Part shown: one piece after another, positions 57,014-64,000 of the stretch
How the letters are laid out: each line of letters starts with the position of its first letter
Numbering within the stretch: the stretch's first letter is position 1
Source: an uncultured Chlorobiaceae bacterium
Lineage (GTDB): Bacteria; Bacteroidota; Chlorobiia; Chlorobiales; Chlorobiaceae
Direction of reading: 5' to 3'
DNA: 64,000 bases
Assembly (NCBI GenBank): GCA_903843305.1
Contig: CAIMPI010000016.1
Span: 1-64,000 of the forward strand
Notes under the pieces: generated by a model
What the model was told of the DNA's origin: nothing
What the model saw: only the letters and a program-made list of their open reading frames with translations
Database searches by the model: none
Made by a program: the position numbers and the translations under genes

Positions 57014-57481
57014 ATGCCCAAAAAAGTTGGCTATAAAAGAATTGGTGTTGATTTCCGTTACGGGGATGAAAGTGTGGCCCGTTTTATCAATGCGGTGATG
57101 CTCGATGGTAAGAAGGCTGTTGCTACAAAGATAGTCTATGACGCCTTTGCTATCATTGCTGAAAAATTGAGTGGCGAGGATCCGTTGGAGGTGTATCGCA
57201 AGGCTATGTCGCATATTGCCCCGGTCGTTGAGGTTCGCAGCAAGAGGGTTGGCGGGGCTACCTATCAGATTCCTATGGAGGTCAAGGCTTCACGTCGCGG
57301 TGCTCTTGCATTTCGTTGGCTCAAGATGTATGCGGGAAGACGCGGTGGTAAATCCATGGCTGAAAAGCTTGCTGCCGAGTTGATGGATGCTGCTAATGAG
57401 CAGGGAGCTTCGGTTAAAAAGCGCGATGAAGTACATAGAATGGCTGATGCGAACAAGGCGTTTGCTCATTTCAGGTTCTGA
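57014..57481 (+). CDS. rpsG: 30S ribosomal protein S7
   Basis: Primary 16S rRNA-binding protein of the small-subunit head. 155 residues with MPKKVGYKRIGVDFRYGDESVARFINAVMLDGKKAVATKIVYDAF and VGGATYQIPMEVKASRRGALAFRWL, the conserved blocks. Full length. Placed between rpsL and fusA as in most bacteria. Confidence 0.98.
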   Translation: MPKKVGYKRIGVDFRYGDESVARFINAVMLDGKKAVATKIVYDAFAIIAEKLSGEDPLEVYRKAMSHIAPVVEVRSKRVGGATYQIPMEVKASRRGALAFRWLKMYAGRRGGKSMAEKLAAELMDAANEQGASVKKRDEVHRMADANKAFAHFRF

Positions 57482-57521
57482 TGGTTTGTAAAGTGTGAAA
57501 TAAAAGGTCTAAAAATTTGTT

Positions 57522-59636
57522 ATGGCAAGGCTGGTTGATTTAGATAAAGTACGCAACATCGGTATCATGGCTCATATTGATGCCGGAAAAACGACGACGA
57601 CTGAGAGAATTCTGTATTACACTGGTCGTTTGCATCGGATGGGTGAGGTTCATGATGGCGGAGCTACTATGGACTGGATGGATCAGGAGAAAGAGCGGGG
57701 TATTACCATTACCTCAGCGGCGACAACCTGTTTCTGGGTTCCGAAGTTTGGTAATTATGTTGGTGTTAACCACAGAATCAATATTATTGATACGCCAGGG
57801 CATGTTGATTTTACTGTTGAGGTTGAGCGTTCTTTGCGTGTGCTTGATGGTGCTGTGGCGTTGTTTTGTGCTGTTGGAGGAGTCGAGCCTCAGTCTGAGA
57901 CGGTATGGCGTCAGGCGAATAAATATGGTGTACCGAGGATTGCCTATATCAACAAGATGGACAGGACCGGCGCAAATTTCTTTGAGACCGTAAAGGCTAT
58001 AAGGGAGAGGCTTGGTGCAAATCCGGTACCTCTTCAGATACCGATTGGCGAAGGTGAGATTTTTGCGGGTTTTGTTGATCTTATCAGGATGAAGGGTATT
58101 ATCTATAATAAAGAGGATGGTAGCACCTATGATGAAGTTGAGATTCCGCATGACCTTCAGAATGAGGCAAGGACATGGCGGATCAATATGCTCGAAGCTG
58201 TTTCTGAACATGATGATACGCTCCTCGAAAAATATCTGAACGGTGAGGATATTACCGAGAAAGAAGTTCGGGATGTGTTGCGCCAGGCTACCCTTAAGGT
58301 CACTATTATCCCTGTGCTTTGTGGCTCATCCTTTAAGAACAAGGGTGTTCAGTTTATGCTTGATGCTGTAGTCGAATATCTTGCGTCACCTGTTGATGTT
58401 GGTGCGGTCGAAGGTCATCACCCGCGTACCGAGGAGCCAGTAAGTCGTGAGCCGAAGGATGAGGAGCCATTTGCGGCGCTTGCTTTCAAGATTGCGACAG
58501 ACCCGTTTGTTGGAAAGTTGACGTTTTTCAGGGTTTATTCTGGCGTGCTCAAGGCTGGCAGTTATGTGCTGAATACGATGACTGGTAAAAAAGAGCGCAT
58601 CGGTCGTGTGCTTCAGATGCACTCCAACAAGAGAGAAGATATAGATTGTGTTTATTGCGGTGATATCGCGGCGGCTGTCGGTTTGAAGGATGTCAGAACC
58701 GGAGACACGCTCTGTGATGAAAATAGTCCGGTGGTGCTGGAGAAAATGGTTTTTCCTGAACCGGTTATAGAAATAGCTATTGAGCCGAAAACAAAGAGTG
58801 ACTCTGACAGGCTGGGTATGTCGCTGGCAAAGCTAGCCGAAGAGGATCCAACGTTCAAGGTGAAGACTGATGATGAAACAGGTCAGACGCTGATTGCCGG
58901 TATGGGTGAGCTGCATCTTGAGATTCTGGTTGATCGTCTCAAGCGTGAGTTCAAGGTGGAGGCCAATGTGGGCAAGCCGCAGGTTGCTTACCGTGAAACG
59001 ATCAGGGAGTCTGTGGAGTTTGAAGGCAAATTTGTTCGTCAGTCCGGCGGTAAAGGTCAGTTCGGTCTGGTCGTTCTCCGCGTTGAGCCGCTTGAAGAAG
59101 GAAAAGGATATGAGTTTGTCGATGCCGTCAAGGGTGGAGTTATTCCGAGAGAGTATATTCCTGCGGTTAATGTTGGTGTGCAGCAGGCGATGAAAGGTGG
59201 TGTTGTTGCAGGGTATCCGATGCAGGATATAAAAGTTACCCTTTTGGATGGCAAGTATCATGAGGTTGACTCTTCGGAAATGGCCTTTAAGATTGCCGGT
59301 TCAATCGGTTTTAAAGGTGCAGCTAAAAAGGCTAATCCAGTTTTGCTTGAGCCGATCATGAAAGTTGAGGTTGTTACTCCCGAAGAGTATCTCGGAGATG
59401 TTATGGGTGATCTGTCAAGTCGTCGCGGCCATATCGAGGGTATGGGGCAGAGGGCGGGAGCTCAGTTTGTTAACGCCAAAGTTCCTCTTTCTGCAATGTT
59501 CGGTTACTCGACTGATCTTCGCTCGATGAGTCAGGGACGGGCTAATTATTCGATGGAGTTTGACTGTTATCGCGAAGTTCCTCGCAATATTGCGGAAGCT
59601 TTGCAGGAAAAAAGAGTGAGCAAGGATTCGGACTAA
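57522..59636 (+). CDS. fusA: elongation factor G
   Basis: GTPase driving ribosomal translocation. 704 residues. G domain: [14 protein letters not shown] (G1), DTPGHVDFT (G3), NKMDRTGA (G4). The later domains show [18 protein letters not shown] and [21 protein letters not shown], the normal EF-G end. Complete. It starts 40 bases after rpsG and is followed by tuf. Confidence 0.98.
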   Translation: MARLVDLDKVRNIGIMAHIDAGKTTTTERILYYTGRLHRMGEVHDGGATMDWMDQEKERGITITSAATTCFWVPKFGNYVGVNHRINIIDTPGHVDFTVEVERSLRVLDGAVALFCAVGGVEPQSETVWRQANKYGVPRIAYINKMDRTGANFFETVKAIRERLGANPVPLQIPIGEGEIFAGFVDLIRMKGIIYNKEDGSTYDEVEIPHDLQNEARTWRINMLEAVSEHDDTLLEKYLNGEDITEKEVRDVLRQATLKVTIIPVLCGSSFKNKGVQFMLDAVVEYLASPVDVGAVEGHHPRTEEPVSREPKDEEPFAALAFKIATDPFVGKLTFFRVYSGVLKAGSYVLNTMTGKKERIGRVLQMHSNKREDIDCVYCGDIAAAVGLKDVRTGDTLCDENSPVVLEKMVFPEPVIEIAIEPKTKSDSDRLGMSLAKLAEEDPTFKVKTDDETGQTLIAGMGELHLEILVDRLKREFKVEANVGKPQVAYRETIRESVEFEGKFVRQSGGKGQFGLVVLRVEPLEEGKGYEFVDAVKGGVIPREYIPAVNVGVQQAMKGGVVAGYPMQDIKVTLLDGKYHEVDSSEMAFKIAGSIGFKGAAKKANPVLLEPIMKVEVVTPEEYLGDVMGDLSSRRGHIEGMGQRAGAQFVNAKVPLSAMFGYSTDLRSMSQGRANYSMEFDCYREVPRNIAEALQEKRVSKDSD

Positions 59637-59705
59637 GCGTGTAAAAAGGCTGTATCAGATTTAATTATTACAAACAATAACAGATAACCGACACGGAGAC
59701 AAGTT

Positions 59706-60887
59706 ATGGCAAAAGAGTCCTACAAGAGGGATAAACCCCATGTCAATATAGGAACCATTGGTCATGTTGATCATGGTAAAACAACTTTGACTGCAGCAAT
59801 TACCTCGGTTCTTGCAAAGCAGGGTCTTGCGCAGCAGCGCGATTTTGGCAGTATCGATAAGGCTCCTGAAGAGAGAGAGCGCGGTATTACCATTTCGACA
59901 GCGCACGTAGAATATCAGACGAAAAAGCGTCACTATGCACACATTGACTGTCCAGGTCATGCTGATTACATTAAAAACATGATTACTGGTGCTGCCCAGA
60001 TGGACGGCGCTATTCTTGTTGTAGCAGGTACCGATGGACCTATGCCTCAAACCCGTGAGCACATTCTGCTTGCCCGTCAGGTAAACGTTCCTTCACTGGT
60101 TGTTTTCCTGAATAAGGTTGATATTGCGGATCCGGAACTTATTGAGCTTGTGGAGCTTGAGCTGAGAGAGTTATTGACTCAATACAATTTTCCTGGTGAT
60201 GACATCCCGATTATCAAGGGTTCTGCGCTGAAAGCTCTTGAGGGTGATCCTGAAGGCGAAAAAGCAATTATGGAGCTTATGGATGCTGTTGACTCATTCA
60301 TTCCTGATCCAGTTCGTGATATTGACAAGCCTTTTCTGATGCCCGTTGAAGATGTATTCTCCATTTCTGGTCGTGGTACTGTCGGTACAGGAAGGATTGA
60401 GAGAGGTCGTATCAAGATCAATGAAGAGGTCGAAATTGTTGGTTTGAAGCCAACCCGTAAATCCGTTGTTACCGGTATTGAAATGTTCCAGAAACTCCTT
60501 GAAGAGGGGCAGGCTGGTGATAATGCGGGTCTTCTTCTCAGAGGCGTTGACAAAACAGAGCTTGAGCGCGGTATGGTTATCGCAAAACCAGGCACGATCA
60601 AGCCGCATACAAAGTTCAAGGCGGAGGTCTATATTCTGAAGAAAGAAGAGGGTGGTCGTCATACTCCGTTCTTTAACGGTTACCGTCCTCAGTTTTATTT
60701 CCGTACCACCGATGTTACTGGTTCTGTGACGCTGCCTGAAGGTGTCGAAATGGTTATGCCTGGAGATAATCTTGGTGTTGAAGTTGAGCTGCTTGCTCCT
60801 ATCGCTATGGATGAAGGCCTCCGTTTCGCTATCCGTGAGGGTGGTCGTACCGTTGGTGCAGGTTCAGTTACCACGATTATTGAATAA
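59706..60887 (+). CDS. tuf: elongation factor Tu
   Basis: GTPase delivering aminoacyl-tRNA to the ribosome. 393 residues; [43 protein letters not shown] and the C-terminal [24 protein letters not shown] blocks are standard. It begins [20 protein letters not shown] terminator-like hairpin follows, so tuf may end one transcript while rpsJ starts the next, partly by read-through. Confidence 0.98.
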   Translation: MAKESYKRDKPHVNIGTIGHVDHGKTTLTAAITSVLAKQGLAQQRDFGSIDKAPEERERGITISTAHVEYQTKKRHYAHIDCPGHADYIKNMITGAAQMDGAILVVAGTDGPMPQTREHILLARQVNVPSLVVFLNKVDIADPELIELVELELRELLTQYNFPGDDIPIIKGSALKALEGDPEGEKAIMELMDAVDSFIPDPVRDIDKPFLMPVEDVFSISGRGTVGTGRIERGRIKINEEVEIVGLKPTRKSVVTGIEMFQKLLEEGQAGDNAGLLLRGVDKTELERGMVIAKPGTIKPHTKFKAEVYILKKEEGGRHTPFFNGYRPQFYFRTTDVTGSVTLPEGVEMVMPGDNLGVEVELLAPIAMDEGLRFAIREGGRTVGAGSVTTIIE

Positions 60888-60910
60888 GAGTTTGTATAGC
60901 GTCCCGGGGC

Positions 60911-60936
60911 GGGGCCGAAAATCCTGCCCCTTTTTT
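60911..60936 (+). terminator. hairpin terminator after tuf
   Basis: GGGGC paired with GCCCC over a loop of about ten bases, followed directly by six Ts (60931-60936), 24 bases after the tuf stop and 27 bases before rpsJ. It may separate or attenuate the str and S10 parts of the cluster. Confidence 0.7.
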
Positions 60937-60963
60937 ATTGATAACACGAAAATGGGTTGACAA

Positions 60964-61275
60964 GTGGCTGTACAGCAAAAGATAAGAATCAAGCTCAAGT
61001 CTTACGACCATAGCCTGGTTGATAAGTGGGCTCTAAGGATTATTGATGTGGTCAAGCAGACGGATGCAATTATCTTTGGTCCAATACCCCTGCCCACAAA
61101 ATCGCATGTTTATACTGTAAACCGGTCTCCACATGTCGATAAGAAGTCCCGTGAGCAGTTTTCTTTCTCCTCCCATAAGAGGTTGATCGAAATTATAAAC
61201 CCGACATCCAGAACCATTGATATGCTTATGAAGCTTGAGCTTCCAAGCGGTGTTGATGTTGAAATCAAGTCTTAA
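60964..61275 (+). CDS. rpsJ: 30S ribosomal protein S10
   Basis: 103 residues from GTG 60964 ([31 protein letters not shown]). [27 protein letters not shown] is the conserved S10 core. First gene of the S10 part of the cluster; rplC follows after 23 bases. In other bacteria S10 also serves as NusE in antitermination. Confidence 0.98.
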   Translation: MAVQQKIRIKLKSYDHSLVDKWALRIIDVVKQTDAIIFGPIPLPTKSHVYTVNRSPHVDKKSREQFSFSSHKRLIEIINPTSRTIDMLMKLELPSGVDVEIKS

Positions 61276-61298
61276 AGAATTAGAAAAGATAATTTTAT

Positions 61299-61928
61299 AT
61301 GGGTGCGATTCTTGGAAAAAAAATCGGCATGACCCGTTTATTCAATGAGAAACGCGAGGCGGTATCCTGCACAATTATTGAGGCAGGACCATGCTTTGTA
61401 ACACAGGTTAAACGTGTAGATACAGATGGTTACGATGCTTATCAGGTTGGTATTGGCGTAAGAAAGGAAAAGAATGTCAGCAAGCCGCTGCAGGGTCATT
61501 ACAAGAAGGCTGGAGTAACCCCGGGTTTTAAGCTGGCTGAGTTTGATTTTACAGAGCTTGATCAGGAACTGGAACTTGGCAGTGCCGTAAGTGTTGAATC
61601 GTTCAAAGAGGGTGAGAAGATTAATGTTCTCGGTGTTTCGAAAGGAAAAGGCTTTGCCGGTGTCATGAAACGACATAATTTCAGTGGCAGTCAGAGAACA
61701 CATGGTCAGTCGGACAGGCAGAGAGCACCAGGTTCTATCGGGGCCTCATCTGATCCGTCAAGGGTTTTCAAAGGTACCAGAATGGCTGGACGTATGGGAT
61801 CAGATAATATTACCGTCAGAAACCTTGAAATTTTCAAGATCATGCCGGAGTCTAATCTTATTGTGATAAAGGGATCGGTGCCAGGGCCAAGAAATTGCTA
61901 TGTCAAGATTGTTTCTACAAAAAAGTAA
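61299..61928 (+). CDS. rplC: 50S ribosomal protein L3
   Basis: 209 residues: [17 protein letters not shown] at the start, and [58 protein letters not shown], the conserved L3 loop that reaches the peptidyl-transferase centre. Complete; follows rpsJ by 23 bases. Confidence 0.98.
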   Translation: MGAILGKKIGMTRLFNEKREAVSCTIIEAGPCFVTQVKRVDTDGYDAYQVGIGVRKEKNVSKPLQGHYKKAGVTPGFKLAEFDFTELDQELELGSAVSVESFKEGEKINVLGVSKGKGFAGVMKRHNFSGSQRTHGQSDRQRAPGSIGASSDPSRVFKGTRMAGRMGSDNITVRNLEIFKIMPESNLIVIKGSVPGPRNCYVKIVSTKK

Positions 61929-61947
61929 ATGCTGAATGCACGAAGCT

Positions 61948-62574
61948 ATGGAACTTAAAGTCTTAAATACTGCCGGTACTGAAACCGGGGAAGTGGTAAC
62001 GCTCCGTGATGATATATTCGGCGTTGAAATATCTGAACATGCGATGTATCTGGATGTCAAGTCTATCCTTGCCAATAGAAGACAGGGTACTCACAAGTCA
62101 AAAACGCGCGGGGAAGTAAGAGGTGGTGGCAGGAAACCATTACGTCAGAAAGGTACAGGCAATGCCCGTCAGGGTTCAAGCCGTTCTCCGCTTGCCAGTG
62201 GAGGTGGAACCATATTTGGGCCCGTGCCGCATTCCTATGATCAGAAAGTGAATAAGAAGGTAAAGCTTCTTGCCCGACGCTCTGCTCTGAGTTCCAAGGC
62301 ACAAGCTGGTCAAATCCTTGTGGTTGAGGACTTCAGACTTGAACAGATAAAGACCAAACCATTTGCCGATATTTTGAAAAACCTTGGCCTTTTGCAGAAG
62401 AAAACCCTGATGCTGACGCCTGAGTATGATATGATTATTTCAAGGTCGGGAAGAAATATTGAGGTGCTTGACATCATGACTGCCGATAAGGCTTCAACGT
62501 ATGATATTCTGCATAGTCATACAGTACTTGTTCAGAAGACTGCGCTGAAAAAAATAGAAGATACATTAGGGTAA
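61948..62574 (+). CDS. rplD: 50S ribosomal protein L4
   Basis: 208 residues from ATG 61948 ([17 protein letters not shown]), the family-typical start; an in-frame ATG at 61936 would add MHEA. The extended loop [34 protein letters not shown] is the conserved L4 loop in the exit tunnel. In many bacteria L4 represses its own operon. rplW follows after 32 bases. Confidence 0.97.
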   Translation: MELKVLNTAGTETGEVVTLRDDIFGVEISEHAMYLDVKSILANRRQGTHKSKTRGEVRGGGRKPLRQKGTGNARQGSSRSPLASGGGTIFGPVPHSYDQKVNKKVKLLARRSALSSKAQAGQILVVEDFRLEQIKTKPFADILKNLGLLQKKTLMLTPEYDMIISRSGRNIEVLDIMTADKASTYDILHSHTVLVQKTALKKIEDTLG

Positions 62575-62606
62575 CCTGGAGTTTTCAAGAAAAAGGAGTT
62601 AAAGAG

Positions 62607-62918
62607 ATGATAAACCCGTTGTTGCGCCCCTTGTTGACAGAAAAAAGTACCGGGCTCACAGAGAAAAAAGGACAGTATGTCTTGATTGTTAAACCGGAAG
62701 CTGACAAGAATGATATCAGGAAAGCGGTTGAGAAGAAATTCGGAGTAGAAGTAAAATCGGTACGTACGATAAACTGTCTTGGAAAATCTCGTGCTCAGAA
62801 TACGAAGAGAGGCAGGATTACTGGAAAAAAGAGTGATTGGAAAAAGGCGATTATCACGCTTGCAAAGGGTCAGTCGATAGACTATTACTCAGGCACAGCC
62901 CAGAAGAGCGAAGGATAG
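62607..62918 (+). CDS. rplW: 50S ribosomal protein L23
   Basis: 103 residues: [56 protein letters not shown], the standard L23 fold that lies at the tunnel exit and docks trigger factor and SRP. Preceded by AAGGAG. rplB starts 31 bases later. Confidence 0.97.
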   Translation: MINPLLRPLLTEKSTGLTEKKGQYVLIVKPEADKNDIRKAVEKKFGVEVKSVRTINCLGKSRAQNTKRGRITGKKSDWKKAIITLAKGQSIDYYSGTAQKSEG

Positions 62919-62949
62919 AAATTATAAAAAGGATAGATCATACATTCAA

Positions 62950-63789
62950 ATGGCTATAAGGAAATTAGCGCCGGTTACGCCAGGGTCAAGATTCATGTCA
63001 TACCCTGCATTCGATGAAATCACAAAAAGTAAGCCTGAAAAAAGCTTGCTTGTGCCACTCAGTAAATCAGGTGGACGAAACAGTGCAGGCAGAAAGACCT
63101 CCAGGCATAGAGGTGGTGGGCATAAAAGACATTACAGGATTATTGATTTCAAACGCAATAAGGATGGCGTTCTTGGAACTGTTGCCGCTATAGAGTATGA
63201 TCCGAATCGTTCATCAAGAATTGCATTATTGCATTACAATGATGGAGAAAAACGTTATATTCTCGCCCCGAAAGGTTTAAATGTTGGGGACAAGGTGGAA
63301 AGTGGTGAAAAGGTCGAAATTAAGACCGGTAATACCATGCCACTAAAAAATATTCCGCTCGGTACTAATATTCATAATATCGAGATGAAAGCTGGAAAGG
63401 GTGGCCAGATTGTAAGGTCAGCCGGAGGGTTTGCAGTACTTGCTGCACGTGAAGGTGATTATGTTACTTTGAAGCTTCCTTCGGGTGAGATTCGCAAGCT
63501 CAGGGTAGAATGTCGTGCAACAATAGGTGTCGTTGGTAATACTGATCATGAAAATGTTGTTTTGGGTAAAGCTGGCAGGAGTCGCTGGCTTGGTATCCGT
63601 CCGCAAACGAGAGGTATGGCGATGAACCCTGTCGATCACCCGATGGGTGGTGGTGAAGGTAAGTCGAAATCAGGCGGCGGAAGAAAGCATCCTATGTCTC
63701 CATGGGGGCAGCTTGCAAAGGGTCAGAAGACTAGAAATAAGAAAAAGGCTTCACAGAAATTGATTGTACGGGGCAGAAACGCCAAATAA
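62950..63789 (+). CDS. rplB: 50S ribosomal protein L2
   Basis: 279 residues. [44 protein letters not shown] and the C-terminal [32 protein letters not shown] (containing the functionally important His of L2) are conserved. Complete and intact. Confidence 0.98.
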   Translation: MAIRKLAPVTPGSRFMSYPAFDEITKSKPEKSLLVPLSKSGGRNSAGRKTSRHRGGGHKRHYRIIDFKRNKDGVLGTVAAIEYDPNRSSRIALLHYNDGEKRYILAPKGLNVGDKVESGEKVEIKTGNTMPLKNIPLGTNIHNIEMKAGKGGQIVRSAGGFAVLAAREGDYVTLKLPSGEIRKLRVECRATIGVVGNTDHENVVLGKAGRSRWLGIRPQTRGMAMNPVDHPMGGGEGKSKSGGGRKHPMSPWGQLAKGQKTRNKKKASQKLIVRGRNAK

Positions 63790-63822
63790 CTATAGCGGTT
63801 AACAACAACAAGCAGAGAAATT

Positions 63823-64000
63823 ATGCCAAGATCACTTAAAAAGGGACCGTTCATTGATATAAAACTGGAAAAGCGGATCCTTGATATGAATAGCAAGGGT
63901 GAAAAGAAGGTTATAAAGACTTGGTCCAGAAGTTCAATGATTTCACCTGATTTTGTCGGTCACACCGTAGCAGTACACAATGGTAAGAACCATGTGCCTG
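63823..64000 (+). CDS. rpsS: 30S ribosomal protein S19 (partial, N-terminal part)
   Basis: The frame from ATG 63823 reads [22 protein letters not shown] ... [31 protein letters not shown] and runs off the right edge after about 59 codons of the usual 90. S19 lies at the top of the 30S head. Next gene of the S10 operon after rplB, as usual. Confidence 0.97.
   Translation, partial: MPRSLKKGPFIDIKLEKRILDMNSKGEKKVIKTWSRSSMISPDFVGHTVAVHNGKNHVP

Overview
This window looks like chromosomal DNA of a green sulfur bacterium (Chlorobiaceae; Chlorobium/Pelodictyon-like). The evidence is a carotenoid isomerase of the CrtH/CrtISO type, a ferredoxin-domain protein of the CsmI/CsmJ/CsmX chlorosome-envelope type, a two-domain phytol/phytyl-phosphate kinase-like fusion, and the general character of the ribosomal and chaperone genes. 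There are no rRNA genes, no convincing tRNA genes, no complete insertion sequence and no CRISPR array.

Layout. (1) 1-6854, minus strand: branched-chain amino-acid operon ilvD-ilvB-ilvN-ilvC-leuB-leuC, with leuC running off the left edge. (2) 7251-13755, plus strand: the VTE5/VTE6-like fusion kinase followed by a complete tolQ-tolR-tolA-tolB-pal-cpoB envelope operon. (3) 13799-18436, minus strand: a small conserved-looking protein, dnaK, an Hsp20 (with a terminator-like hairpin between hsp20 and dnaK), an ArsR-type repressor, and a zinc anti-sigma/ECF sigma pair. (4) 18566-25349: crtH, alanine dehydrogenase, the chlorosome-type ferredoxin protein and mfd. (5) 25445-28128: an orphan OppD-like ATPase and a three-gene hipB-hipS-hipT toxin-antitoxin operon with three regularly spaced palindromic operators. 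(6) 28434-40280: batA/batB, a small protein, a short ClpB lacking its second ATPase module, a large NTPase-winged helix-TPR protein, a SYLF protein, gatB, xseB, obgE, a GNAT acetyltransferase and HPr. (7) 39168-46686: a tightly overlapping polysaccharide cluster (three glycosyltransferases, a methyltransferase, a flippase and a YfhO-like membrane protein).

(8) 46734-56221 is the accessory region and the most interesting part. It starts with a second, intact hipB-hipA pair and ends with a small scar of another copy of that pair. Between them is a patchwork of truncated genes and apparently intact ones. The truncated ones are a DUF4143 ATPase without its ATPase half, a HigA-like regulator fused out of frame to a DNA methyltransferase fragment, a helicase lacking Walker A, and an AAA ATPase stub. 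The apparently intact ones are a GIY-YIG nuclease, a lipoprotein, a SEC-C protein and a Nmad2-Nmad3 pair (nucleotide-modification-associated domains). The arrangement suggests an ancestral methyltransferase-helicase-GIY-YIG restriction-like system whose middle was replaced by the Nmad2/Nmad3/lipoprotein block. (9) 56573-64000, plus strand: the str-S10 ribosomal operon rpsL-rpsG-fusA-tuf-rpsJ-rplC-rplD-rplW-rplB-rpsS, cut by the right edge.

All family assignments come from reading the translated sequence and remembered family motifs; no database search was run.
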